A DNA stretch of 64,000 bases from Pelagomonas calceolata. Taxonomy: Eukaryota > Sar > Pelagophyceae > Pelagomonadales > Pelagomonadaceae. Of the stretch, positions 45,841 to 54,557 are shown piece by piece (the first letter of the stretch is position 1; each line of letters opens with the position of its first letter). The translations under genes and the position numbers were made by a program. The notes beneath the pieces were generated by a model. The model was not told where the DNA came from. It did no database searches and was given only the letters and a program-made list of their open reading frames with translations. Location of the stretch: assembly GCA_918797485.1 (NCBI GenBank), contig CAKKNE010000001.1, positions 372,001 through 436,000 on the forward strand, read 5' to 3'.

Positions 45841-46473
45841 CTAGGCGAGCGACGGCACCGACCCCGGGATCACGTCCGCCGCGACGAAGCCGGCGATGCC
45901 GATCATGGCGAGGCGCCCGTTCTTCAGCTCGCGCGTCTTGTACGTCTCGACGGCCTTGGCGTCGGCGTTGCCGAAGCCAAGCGGGTCGAGGCCCAAGTTC
46001 GGCGACAGGCCGCCCTTGAACCAGTAGTCGCCGCCCTTGAAGTCGCCCTTCGAGTCGTGCGTCATCGAGTAGATCTCGACGGCCGCGCAGGCGCCGAAGA
46101 TCTGCGCCACGCCCGCGGCAGGCACCTTGCCCCACGCCTCGCCCGGCGACATGGCGCCGAGGTCCGAGAACTTCAGGCCCTCGGACGGGCTCAGGTAGCC
46201 CGGCAGCTGGATGCCCGCGAGGTGGTGCATGTAGCCGAGCGACGCCATCATCGCGATGCGCCCGTGCTTCACCTCGGCGGCGCGGAAAAAGTCGACCGTC
46301 ACCTCGGTGCCCAGGTCCGCCAGCGCCAGCGGGTCCCAGTAGCCCGTCTCGGGGCCGACGCCGTAGAGCGTCTTCGCGTAGTCGCTGCTGTGCAGCCGCG
46401 TCTCCGCCTTCGGCGCGGCCGGCGCCACCAGGCCGGCGACCGGCGCGGCCAAAAGGCACACGGCGAGCTTCAT
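45841..46473 (-). CDS. Fucoxanthin-chlorophyll a/c light-harvesting protein
   Basis: 210 residues from the ATG at 46473. 'MKLAVCLLAAPVAGLVAPAA' is a signal plus plastid transit start with a 'GLVAP' cleavage motif. Three LHC helices: helix 1 'EVTVDFFRAAEVKHGRIAMM' (Chl-binding E..HGR), helix 2 'AAGVAQIFGACAAVEIYSMT', helix 3 'KTRELKNGRLAMIGIAGFVA' (E..NGR). 'GYWDPLALAD' before helix 1 is typical of FCP/LHCF proteins. It binds chlorophyll a/c and fucoxanthin in the thylakoid. The gene is divergent from the RING gene over a 521-bp promoter, presumably light-regulated (inference). Confidence 0.95.
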   Translation of the reverse strand: MKLAVCLLAAPVAGLVAPAAPKAETRLHSSDYAKTLYGVGPETGYWDPLALADLGTEVTVDFFRAAEVKHGRIAMMASLGYMHHLAGIQLPGYLSPSEGLKFSDLGAMSPGEAWGKVPAAGVAQIFGACAAVEIYSMTHDSKGDFKGGDYWFKGGLSPNLGLDPLGFGNADAKAVETYKTRELKNGRLAMIGIAGFVAADVIPGSVPSLA

Positions 46474-46994
46474 GGCTCTAACGACCTGTGTGGGACGCGG
46501 GTCTCGTTCGGCGTTCTCCGATGTCGTGGGATTTCTCTCATTCTCGGTCGCGGCGCGCCATCCAGCCGAGCTGCAGCAGCCGACGCGTGCGCGACAGCGT
46601 GCGGAGCCTCGGAGCAGCCGCTCGGCCCCGCCGCGGCCGCGTTTGCTTGCGCCAGCTGCTTGCGCCATTTTGGCCCAAACGCGGCCGCGGCTGCATCTTT
46701 TGATGCCAGGATTGCTTTCCCAGTAGCAAACGAAATATACGAGTTGCCGACGACGCGTAATTACGATGGATAAGGGGCACCGCGCGCGGACAGGACCAAC
46801 TTGAGCGGATCGAGGATCGAACCCGTACGAAAAGAGGCGCGCGCAGCCAGCCAAAAGGGGGGTTCCCAGTCCATGCGGACAAGAGAGCAGTGCTCCCGAC
46901 GGCTCCGCGGCGCAAAAACGGCGCCCTCTCGCACCCCCCTCTTCGGTAGCGCTTGCTCTCTCCGTGCCTGAACACGACGGGGAAGCGCGGCACA
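46474..46994. other. Divergent intergenic region, light-harvesting / RING gene
   Basis: 521 bp. A T-loop-like GGATCGAACCC at 46824-46834 is present, but no tRNA cloverleaf can be folded around it. Nothing else is recognised. Confidence 0.45.
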
Positions 46995-48203
46995 ATGGTC
47001 CAGGCCGCGACCCTCGCCCCCGCGGCGGCGCCCAGCCCGTCCCGCCAGAAGGGGCAGCCCGCCAAGCGGGGCGCGCTCCAGCGCGCTGCGCCGCCGGCCC
47101 TCGAGGCCCCTGAAGAGGCCGCGGAGGCCCCGGCCGCGGCGCCCGCGGTCGAGGCCCCGGCCGGCGCCGCGGCCGCGGACGGCCTCCCGCCGGACGACGC
47201 GTCGGACGGCGAGTCCGCCGAGTCCGACGCGCTCGGCGAGACGCTCTCGCTCCCGCGGGCCCCGACGCCCGTCGTCGACGCGGGCGACCCGGAGGACGAG
47301 GACGGGGGCGACTACTTCTACGGGGACGACGACGACGACGACGCGAGCGACGCCGACGCGCCCGGGAGCGACGCGGTGCTCGCGCGCGAGCTCGCCGAGC
47401 AGTTCGCCCTGGAGGACCTCCAGGAGCAGCGCCGCGAGCTGCTCGGGGGATTGGCCATGACGCTCGTCGCTCGAGCGAACTCGGCGTCGCGCGCGGTGCA
47501 CTCGCCGCGGCAGTTGGTACGGCACCGCGAGCTCCTCGCGCAAGTGAGCGAGTCGATGGACCTGCTCCACAGCCTCATGCCGGCCCTGGAGGCGACGGGC
47601 CTCGTGCCGGCGGCCTCGATGAACGTGCGGCCCGAGACGCACAAGGGCCTGCTGCCCCAGCAGGTCGCGGAGCTGCCGCGCTGCCGCGGCGCCGACCGGC
47701 CGACGGTCTCCAAGTGCGCGAAGCACGACGACGACGAGGCCTGCGCCATCTGCCTCTGCGAGATCGCCGAGGACGAGGAGGTCATCGCCCTCCCCTGCCG
47801 CCACTCGTACCACGCGCGCTGCGTCGGCGACTGGCTCCAGCGGTCGCCGACGTGCCCGAGCTGCTCGCTCGACGTCGCCAAGGCGCTGGACATTGAGCTC
47901 GCGCCGACGGCCGCCGAGCAGCGCGAGCGGGCGAACCGCCACCGGATCCTCTACTTCCCGACGCAAGAGGAACTCGAGGACGAGCAGGAGGAGTTTAGGA
48001 GAGAGCTGGACGACTCCGAGGACGACGAGGAGGCGCTCATGAGAGAAGAAGAGGAGCTCCTGCGCGCCGAGGAGGAGGAGCTCGCGCTGCGCGCGGAGGC
48101 GCAGGACGACGTCGACGCGATGCTCCACCGGGCCGAGGACCAGATGCTCCAGGCCGAGCGCGAGCTCGAGGCCGAGGAGCTCGCCGCGGCGCAGCTCGAC
48201 TGA
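46995..48203 (+). CDS. RING-H2 E3 ubiquitin ligase-like protein
   Basis: 402 residues from the ATG at 46995. The N-terminal 150 residues are disordered and acidic (DEDGGDYFYGDDDDDDASDA). A helical part follows ('LARELAEQFALEDLQEQRRE'). The RING-H2 finger is at about 250-295: 'CAICLCEIAEDEEVIALPCR', 'HSYHARCVGDWLQRSPTCPS', with all eight ligands in C3H2C3 order. The C-terminus is a long Glu-rich coiled coil ('EEALMREEEELLRAEEEELA') encoded by GAG-rich DNA. No transmembrane segment is present, so a cytosolic or nuclear ligase is expected. Confidence 0.88.
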   Translation: MVQAATLAPAAAPSPSRQKGQPAKRGALQRAAPPALEAPEEAAEAPAAAPAVEAPAGAAAADGLPPDDASDGESAESDALGETLSLPRAPTPVVDAGDPEDEDGGDYFYGDDDDDDASDADAPGSDAVLARELAEQFALEDLQEQRRELLGGLAMTLVARANSASRAVHSPRQLVRHRELLAQVSESMDLLHSLMPALEATGLVPAASMNVRPETHKGLLPQQVAELPRCRGADRPTVSKCAKHDDDEACAICLCEIAEDEEVIALPCRHSYHARCVGDWLQRSPTCPSCSLDVAKALDIELAPTAAEQRERANRHRILYFPTQEELEDEQEEFRRELDDSEDDEEALMREEEELLRAEEEELALRAEAQDDVDAMLHRAEDQMLQAERELEAEELAAAQLD

Positions 48204-48262
48204 CGCTCCTTTGAGTCCTGCGTGTAAAATTCCAACATCAAACAAAGAACATTAGACAACAA

Positions 48263-48772
48263 CTACCACGCTTCTTCTTTCTCCTCGGGGGACCCGACGA
48301 CCGACGCCTGCACGACGGTGCCGGTGACCACGGTGCCCTGGAGGGGCTGCTGCACGACGGCTGGCTGGTAGACGACGGGCTGCGGGGCCAGCGGCGGCCC
48401 GGCAGGCGCCATCTTGGCCATCACCGGCCCGCCGTCGTACGCGACCGACGGTTGGCCGCCGTAGCGCTGCATCTCGACGGCGGGCGCGACGCGGTCGTTG
48501 CGCTCGCGGCAGCAGACCAGGCAGCTGCAGCCTGTCACGCCCCAGATGATCGAGATCGGGCAGAGGAGGAAGAACGAGAGCACCCAGAGCCACCAGTGTT
48601 TGTCGATAATCATCACGACGATGCACAGCACCAGCGCGACGCACCACAAACCGCAGCCGGCCGCCGCGTTCCCGGCCCAACACGCCTGATTGTAACAAAC
48701 GGGGCAGCAGCATTCTTTCCCGCGGGCCACGGGGCAGCAGCCGCAGCCGCCCAGCTCGGCGTCTTGGCTCAT
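48263..48772 (-). CDS. Small cysteine-rich membrane protein
   Basis: 169 residues. A Cys cluster at 9-35 (CGCCPVARGKECCCPVCYNQ) is followed by two hydrophobic segments, 'CGLWCVALVLCIVVMII' and 'WWLWVLSFFLLCPISIIWGV', then 'TGCSCLVCCRERND'. The C-terminal 75 residues are Pro/Val/Gln-rich (PLAPQPVVYQPAVVQQ), the sort of PY-like tail that binds WW or related domains. It may be palmitoylated. No family function is recognised. Its stop lies 59 bp from that of the RING gene. Confidence 0.7.
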   Translation of the reverse strand: MSQDAELGGCGCCPVARGKECCCPVCYNQACWAGNAAAGCGLWCVALVLCIVVMIIDKHWWLWVLSFFLLCPISIIWGVTGCSCLVCCRERNDRVAPAVEMQRYGGQPSVAYDGGPVMAKMAPAGPPLAPQPVVYQPAVVQQPLQGTVVTGTVVQASVVGSPEEKEEAW

Positions 48773-49147
48773 CGTTCTGCAGCCGGTGTTTTGGCGGACG
48801 ACAAACTGATTGACTGCCCTGCACGTTGTCAGTGGCTGTCCACTCTGATTGTGGATGGGCGCTGGGAGGCACCGTATGGCCGGTGGGCTTTATCCTAGCA
48901 CGCGGCGGTGGGGCCCAGCCAAGTCTGCATGCTGCCCATTTCGCAGAGCGCTGGGATGGGGTGGGAACATTTTCAGCTGACTCCTAAGGCGTGTTTGGTT
49001 CAGCAGAGAGGTAAATCTACGACGACTCTTCGCAGGAGTTCAAAAACCCGTGTCCACCAAGCCAAGCTCCGACGGAGGACTGCTCGAGGGCTCCGACGGC
49101 AGGTATAACTGCCGACAGTAGTTGCGTCGGCAAAGCAGTGCTCAACC
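48773..49147. other. Divergent intergenic region before DGAT2-like gene
   Basis: 375 bp between head-to-head genes. No feature is recognised. Confidence 0.4.
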
Positions 49148-50848
49148 ATGGACGGCGCCGCGACCCACTGCCTCACGTCGCGACCACTACACCCCGCAGC
49201 GCCGAGGCGCCACCCACCCAAGCGGCAGCGCAGCACCGTCGAAGGCTTCCTCGAGGCGTCGGCCACGGCGTTTTTCGTGCTGGGCCTGCCCGTCGTCGCC
49301 GCGGCAATAGCGCTCGCCGGCGCGCGCTACGTGCCGGAGACGCGGCGCCGCGAGCTGCTCGCGGCCCTCCTCGTGCACGGCGCGTCGACGGGCCTCGTGG
49401 CGCTGCCGCTCGCCGTCTGCGGCCTCCACGGCTACCATAGGAGGACCGGCGCGCTCCACCAGCTGTGCGCGACGCACTTGGTGTGGAACGCGCACCTCGT
49501 CGCGCCGGGCCTCTCGTTCTACCCCTTCCTCGTCGAGAGTTTCTTGTTGAGGAGCGACCCGGGCACGCACGCGGGCGTGCTGCGCGACACGGCGCAGTAT
49601 TTTGTCTGGTGCTGCGCGCCGCTGGTCTTGGCGACGGGCGCGGTCAAGGGCGTTGCGACGCGGCGGCGCGAGCGCTTCGGCTGGCGGCACCGCGCTGGAT
49701 TGGGCGGCGCGTGCTTCGGGGTCTTCGCGGTGTACGTCTGGACGCAGCGCTCTTCGGCGTCGCTGCCGGCGACGCTCGCGGCGTCGATGGCCTTCTACCT
49801 CTACGCGGCGGCCTCCTACCTGCCCCCCCAGCCGGAAGCGGACGGGCCGGAGATCACGGGCGCGCGCGAGTGGCCGGCGCTGCGGGTCTGGCTGAAGCCG
49901 TTTCTGCTCGACGCGGTCGAGGCCTACCTAGGATTGGAGGTCGTGCGGGACGCGCCGGCGCCGCGGCGTTCCGTGGATGCGGCGGCGTTGCAGCGCTTGG
50001 AGCGGGCCGCGGCGGCTACAAGGGAGGCGATAAATGAAGTAACTCCGCTCGCGCCGACGGCCGAAATTAGGAGAGCGGTGCGGGATCTGAGTCGGGCGGC
50101 GGCGACCTTGGATGGCCTCGCGGCGAGCGAAGAACGGGGCGAGCGCCACGCGCTGCGCGAGGGCGAGGCGTGCTTGGTGGGGTTTCATCCGCACGGCGTC
50201 GTGCCCTTCGACGCGGCGCTGGCCACGTTGCGGTGGCCCTGCGGGAAAGCGGTCGTCTGCACGGACGCCTTCACGCACGTCATCCCCTGGATGCGGGACC
50301 TGGGCCAGTGGCTCGGCGCGCGCGAAGTTACGAGGGAAGCGATCGGCTTGTCGTTGCGGAGCGGCGCGTCGGTCGTGCTCGTGCCGGGCGGCCAGGCCGA
50401 GCTCTTCGCGACGTCATCATACTCAAAGCAGGTGCGCATCTATCGGGGCCACCGCGGCTTTGTGCGGGTCGCGCTGCAGCACCGCGCGCGCCTGGTGCCG
50501 GCCTTTTCGTTTGGGGAATGGGAGCTCATGGACAACGTATCAATGGAGGGCATGCAGCGGTGGACGCGGTCGTGGCTGGGCTTCCCCGTGCCGTTCTGGC
50601 CGTACGGGCGCTGGGGCCTGCCGTTGCCGCGGCGGCCGCCGCGCGGCGTGCGCGTGGTCGTGGGCCGGCCCGTGGACCTGCCCGTCGACGGCGCCGTCGA
50701 CGAGGCGGCGGTCGAGGCGTGCCACCGGGCCTACTTCGAGGCGCTCTTCGATCTGTTCGAGCGCCACAAGGAGCGGGCGGGCTACGGCGACCACGAGCTG
50801 GTGTTTTTTGATTCGGCGCTCGACGCCGTGAAGAAGAAGAGTGTGTGA
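49148..50848 (+). CDS. DGAT2-family acyltransferase with N-terminal multi-pass domain
   Basis: 566 residues. The C-terminal 230 residues are a DGAT2/MOGAT-type acyltransferase: catalytic HPHG at 347-350 ('CLVGFHPHGVVPFDAA'), 'SLRSGASVVLVPGGQAEL', 'YRGHRGFVRVALQHRARLVP', 'FSFGEWELMDN', 'PRGVRVVVGRPVDLP'. It should transfer acyl-CoA to diacylglycerol or another alcohol at the ER. The first 240 residues are unusual: about six hydrophobic helices ('TAFFVLGLPVVAAAIALAGA', 'LLAALLVHGASTGLVALPLA', 'ACFGVFAVYVWTQRS') where ordinary DGAT2 proteins have only a short hairpin anchor. The initiator context (ACCATGG) is good. Confidence 0.87.
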   Translation: MDGAATHCLTSRPLHPAAPRRHPPKRQRSTVEGFLEASATAFFVLGLPVVAAAIALAGARYVPETRRRELLAALLVHGASTGLVALPLAVCGLHGYHRRTGALHQLCATHLVWNAHLVAPGLSFYPFLVESFLLRSDPGTHAGVLRDTAQYFVWCCAPLVLATGAVKGVATRRRERFGWRHRAGLGGACFGVFAVYVWTQRSSASLPATLAASMAFYLYAAASYLPPQPEADGPEITGAREWPALRVWLKPFLLDAVEAYLGLEVVRDAPAPRRSVDAAALQRLERAAAATREAINEVTPLAPTAEIRRAVRDLSRAAATLDGLAASEERGERHALREGEACLVGFHPHGVVPFDAALATLRWPCGKAVVCTDAFTHVIPWMRDLGQWLGAREVTREAIGLSLRSGASVVLVPGGQAELFATSSYSKQVRIYRGHRGFVRVALQHRARLVPAFSFGEWELMDNVSMEGMQRWTRSWLGFPVPFWPYGRWGLPLPRRPPRGVRVVVGRPVDLPVDGAVDEAAVEACHRAYFEALFDLFERHKERAGYGDHELVFFDSALDAVKKKSV

Positions 50849-51215
50849 TAGTTGGTTGTATATATAAGTTGTCTTTCTGTCTCTCGTTTTCGTCGCGGCC
50901 CGCGCTGAACGCGGCGACGGGGGAAAGCGGCGTCTGATTTGTATGTGGCTTGTTGGTGGCGGTCTTTTGAGATCCCTCCTGGGCTTTTTTGGTTGGGGCT
51001 CCTCAGCGGCCTGCAAGGTTGAGCCCCTGTTTTGATGCTCAAATGCGGCAGGCGGGCGAGGCACTGGTTTAACGCAGTCTTAATCAGGCGATACACACAC
51101 GCACGGGACGCCACCTCTCGCTGCGCGTCAAGCTGCGTCATCTGTTGCTGCCTCGGGAGAGCAGCTTCAAACACTGCAACCCCGTGCTGCAGGAGCGCAG
51201 ACGCGCCGCACAAAT
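50849..51215. other. Intergenic region before carrier gene
   Basis: 367 bp between two + strand genes. A TATATATAAG run just past the DGAT2 stop probably belongs to its 3' UTR. Nothing else is seen. Confidence 0.4.
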
Positions 51216-52232
51216 ATGGCGCCGTCACGGCGCGCAGCAATGCGCCTGTCAGCTGTGCTGCTTGTGTGTTGCACCAGTGCTGCCTCACGCGCGCGACGCG
51301 GCACGCTGCAGCTCCGCGTCCGCGGCGGCCACGTCAAGGCGCAGCCGCCGCGCCTCAAAACGATCAGAGGCGGCACGGCCGACCCCATCCCCACACCGGT
51401 CCCCAAGGAGACGCCCATCGCCGACGCGGCCCTCGCCGGCACGCTCGCGGCGGCCGCGGGCACGGTGGCGCTGCACCCGATCGACACGATAAAAACCGTG
51501 CAGCAGACGGGTCTGAGTCTCGGCCCGGCCTGCTCGAAAATTTGGCAACGGGGCCAGCTCGGGGCCTTCTACGACGGCGTGACGCCCTATGTATTAGGAG
51601 ACGGCCTGAGCTCCGCAGTCAAGTTCGCGGTCTATGAAAAGCTCAAACAGACCGCATCGAAGAAGCTGCCGGAGGACTACATCCCGCTGGCGCGCTTCGC
51701 CTGCGCCGCCGTCGCCTTTTTATGTTGCAGCGTCATCCTCGTGCCGGGCGAGCTTCTGAAGATAAGAATCCAGAACGGCATGTATCCGAACATCGTCGCC
51801 GGCTCGCTACAAATGATCCGCGACGAAGGCCTGCGGGGCTGCTTCACGGGCTACCGCGCCACCCTCTTTAGGGATGTGCCGTACACGATGGGCGAGCTCG
51901 GGCTCTATGATCTGCTCAAGGGGTTTGTCAGGAGATTAAGGAGGCGCACGACGTCGTCGTCGGGCGACGAGCTCCTGGCCGCGGCATTGACAGGGGCCGT
52001 CGTGGGCTTCGCCACGAATCCATTGGATGTCGTCAAGACGCGGATCATGACGGGCGGCGGCGCGGGGCCCGTGGCGGTCTTCCGGAATACGATCGCCGCG
52101 GAGGGCTGGGGCAGCCTGCTCAACGGCGCCGGCGCGCGCGTCTTCTGGCTGGCGCCCTTCACGGTCATCTACTTCGGCGTGTACGAGTGGCTGAAGCGCG
52201 CGCTGGTCCGGAGCCGCGCGGCGAAGGCGTGA
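51216..52232 (+). CDS. Mitochondrial carrier family protein, SAM-carrier-like
   Basis: 338 residues; the ATG at 51240 is an alternative start that leaves a clean signal-like end (MRLSAVLLVCCTSAASRA). Three carrier repeats have the Px(D/E)xx(K/R) signature: 'ALHPIDTIKTVQQTG', 'LVPGELLKIRIQNGMYP', 'ATNPLDVVKTRIMTGG'. 'GYRATLFRDVPYTMGELGLY' in repeat 2 is close to S-adenosylmethionine carriers (plant SAMC1/2, yeast Pet8), which lie in mitochondria and plastids. The N-terminal extension suggests plastid rather than mitochondrial location (inference). All six helices are present. Confidence 0.88.
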   Translation: MAPSRRAAMRLSAVLLVCCTSAASRARRGTLQLRVRGGHVKAQPPRLKTIRGGTADPIPTPVPKETPIADAALAGTLAAAAGTVALHPIDTIKTVQQTGLSLGPACSKIWQRGQLGAFYDGVTPYVLGDGLSSAVKFAVYEKLKQTASKKLPEDYIPLARFACAAVAFLCCSVILVPGELLKIRIQNGMYPNIVAGSLQMIRDEGLRGCFTGYRATLFRDVPYTMGELGLYDLLKGFVRRLRRRTTSSSGDELLAAALTGAVVGFATNPLDVVKTRIMTGGGAGPVAVFRNTIAAEGWGSLLNGAGARVFWLAPFTVIYFGVYEWLKRALVRSRAAKA

Positions 52233-52395
52233 GCGTCGTCGTGTGCATATCTATATACCGTTGTGTCTAATTATCTATCTCGAGCTATATCAGTGTCCTT
52301 TATTTACACGTGGGGGAGCGGGACAGAGCCCGGAGGCAGAGACGACCGAAGCCGTGGTGGGGGAGCGCTCCGGGCGGGACCGCGAACAAGCTTTT

Positions 52396-53512
52396 TCAGA
52401 CGCCCTCCGCGGCGTCGTCGCCGTAGTGCAGCGGCGAGACGCGCGCGTCGCCGACCTTCCGCATCTCGATCTTGGGCACCTCGTCGGGCACGGGCGCTTC
52501 GAAGCGCCCCGCGTCGCCCATTTGCCCGCCCTCGGCGAGGATGCGCTACCATGCGTACTCTAGAGTCCAGGAAAGAATCAAGGAATGCGCGGCCTCGGTC
52601 CAGAACAGCCAGCCACTACTCACAACAACATTACGCCACAACCTCGGGCAGCCCCACGAGCTCGAAGCCCGCGGCCACGAGCGCGTCGCGCACCGCTTTA
52701 GCCTGCGCGACGGCCGACGGCTTGTCGCCGTGGACGCAGACCGAGTCCGCCTTCAAAACGACGTCCCCGCCCGTGTCCAGCGCCCGGACGGGCTCGCCGC
52801 GCGCCAGCCGCACGGCGTTCGCCGCAGCCTCGTCCGCGTCGGCGATGAGCGCCCCTTCCAAACTCCGCGGCGCGAGCGTCCCGTCGGCGAGGTAGCCCCG
52901 GTCCGCGAAGACCTCGGCCGCCGCCGGCAACTCGTGAGCCTCCGCCGCTCGCAGCAACTCCGAGCCCGCCGGCGCGAGGACGATCAACGAGGCGTCGATC
53001 GCCTGAATCGCGCGGCAGATCGCCGCCGCGACGGCGGCGTCGACGCAGGCCACGTTGTTCAGGGCGCCGTGGGGCTTGACGTGCGTCACATCTACATGGA
53101 CGTCGCTCCTCGCGCGCGCGAGCCGCGCCGCGCCGCCTGCGTGACGCTATTCGATGCAACCCCAACGCTTCAAGGACGCCGCTTCGGTACGCAGCGCCCC
53201 AACTTGTGAAGCGACGAGCTCCTCGACCTCGTCCATGCTCAAGGGTATGACGCGCCTACCAAAACCCGGCTTGTCGTCGTAGCCGGGATGCGCACCTATA
53301 CTCACACCCCGGTCAGCCGCCAGGGCGCACGCATGAACCATGGTCGCCGCGTCGCCGGCGTGGCCGCCGCACGCGACGTTCGCGCTCGTGACGAGCTCCA
53401 TGAGCGCAGCATCATCAGTCAGGCGCCAGGGGCCGAAGCCTTCTCCTAAATCGGCGTTGAGGTTCAGCTTCTTCGTGGCGAAGGCGCGGATGGCCGGGCG
53501 GAGGCGCAGCAT
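52396..53512 (-). CDS. LamB/YcsF family 5-oxoprolinase subunit A (PxpA)
   Basis: Exon 1 53512-53161 and exon 2 from 53091 are joined over a 69-nt intron (GTTGCATCG...CATGTAG), phase 1, restoring 'SLKRWDVTHVKPHGALNNVA'. Motifs: 'LNLNADLGEGFGPWRLTDD', 'SANVACGGHAGDAATM', 'GVSIGAHPGYDDKPGFGRR', 'HVKPHGALNN', 'FADRGYLADGTLAPRS', 'DSVCVHGD'. PxpA, with PxpB/C, opens 5-oxoproline using ATP. Exon 2 could end at 52631, but a second intron (52546-52642, donor GTTGTG) would add a coding-looking exon 52396-52545 ('GRFEAPVPDEVPKIEMRKVG'). The Arg-rich N-terminus (MLRLRPAIRAFATKK) is a mitochondrial presequence candidate. Confidence 0.85.
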
Positions 53513-53995
53513 TCTTTTGCTTGTGAGAGGGAGAGCGCTCTCCCTAGCAAGATCTTAGCGCGGCGCAGCGATGGCGAGCTTGCTCGAGCGTTGCACCAGC
53601 GCTCGTAGCACACTAATGATGTACCACTTACGTCTGCTTGTGTGGTATAGCCGCCTCACATGCGCGCTGCTCGAGCACTGCTCGAGGGTAGCGGGTTTTG
53701 TCGGCAGCGGAATCCGCCCTCGCTTGTCCCGTGCCCGAGAACGAGTCGTCTAAACGCGCGGGAAAGCGCAAGAAGACGCGTGATTTCAAAAACCCGTGAA
53801 ATGGCTCGGAGCTCTGCTCGGATATTTTGGCCGCGCGCGCGCGTGCTGAACGAAGGGCTGCTCCAAGACACGTCGGAGTGCTGCTGCGTCGCCCAGGCTC
53901 CGTGGACACACAAAGAAACTGACCCCTGCCGCTGCGGGAGGGAGTTTTTTGAGTTTTGAGCCAGAGCCCAGGCAGCTTTAGCAGCCGTCGCAACG
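53513..53995. other. Divergent intergenic region, PxpA / plastid protein
   Basis: 483 bp between head-to-head genes. Inverted CGAGCA / TGCTCGAG words at 53669-53686 form a small hairpin. Nothing else is seen. Confidence 0.4.
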
Positions 53996-54421
53996 ATGCG
54001 CGTGCTCGCCCTCGTACCGTTAGCTGCAGCGTTCGCGCCGCCGCCGGCCGCCCCGCGGCCCGCGCGACAAATCCTCCGCGCCGAGCCCTTGACGCAGGAG
54101 CAGCGGAACGTCGTCGAGACCTTTAGGGAGGGCATGGAGCGCCACCCCACCATGGTCAAGAGCGTCGCCGCGCGGACGAAGGAGCTCCTGGAAGATGAAA
54201 GAGACAACTTGGACGACGACTCGCTGCCGGCGAAGTTCGACCGGTTCTTCAACGGGCTCGTGAGGCACCCCGCGATGCTCTGGGGCACGTTCCTGCGCGT
54301 CGCCGAGCTCATGGAGGAAGAATTAATTGAGGCCGGCGACGCCGAGTCCGCCGCGAAGGCGGACACGATCCGCCAGGTGCGGATCGCCGCGGAGGCCGTC
54401 AAGGGCTCGAGGGAGCTCTGA
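53996..54421 (+). CDS. Small plastid-targeted protein of unknown function
   Basis: 141 residues. 'MRVLALVPLAAAFAPPPAAP' is a signal peptide ending in AFAP, the stramenopile plastid import motif. The mature part (about 28-141) is helical: 'LTQEQRNVVETFREGMERHP', 'MVKSVAARTKELLEDERDNL', 'FDRFFNGLVRHPAMLWGTFL', 'ELMEEELIEAGDAESAAKAD'. A repeated 'RHPxM' phrase suggests two related helical hairpins. I recognise no family. It is probably a soluble stromal protein. Confidence 0.78.
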   Translation: MRVLALVPLAAAFAPPPAAPRPARQILRAEPLTQEQRNVVETFREGMERHPTMVKSVAARTKELLEDERDNLDDDSLPAKFDRFFNGLVRHPAMLWGTFLRVAELMEEELIEAGDAESAAKADTIRQVRIAAEAVKGSREL

Positions 54422-54557
54422 CGACTCCCTGGTCGGGGCCCGGGAGGCTAATTTCCCCTTTACTTGTAGATTCGGATTAGTCGCGTCGGGGGCGTGGCGC
54501 CGCAGCGCACAGGAATACCCTAGAGAGAATGGTTAAAATCACAAGAGAATACACAAA

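Noticed and set aside
46780-46850. T-loop-like GGTTCGATCC on the minus strand, suggesting a tRNA between the light-harvesting and RING genes
   Set aside because: The flanking bases do not pair as a T stem, and no acceptor, D or anticodon stems can be found at the right distances.
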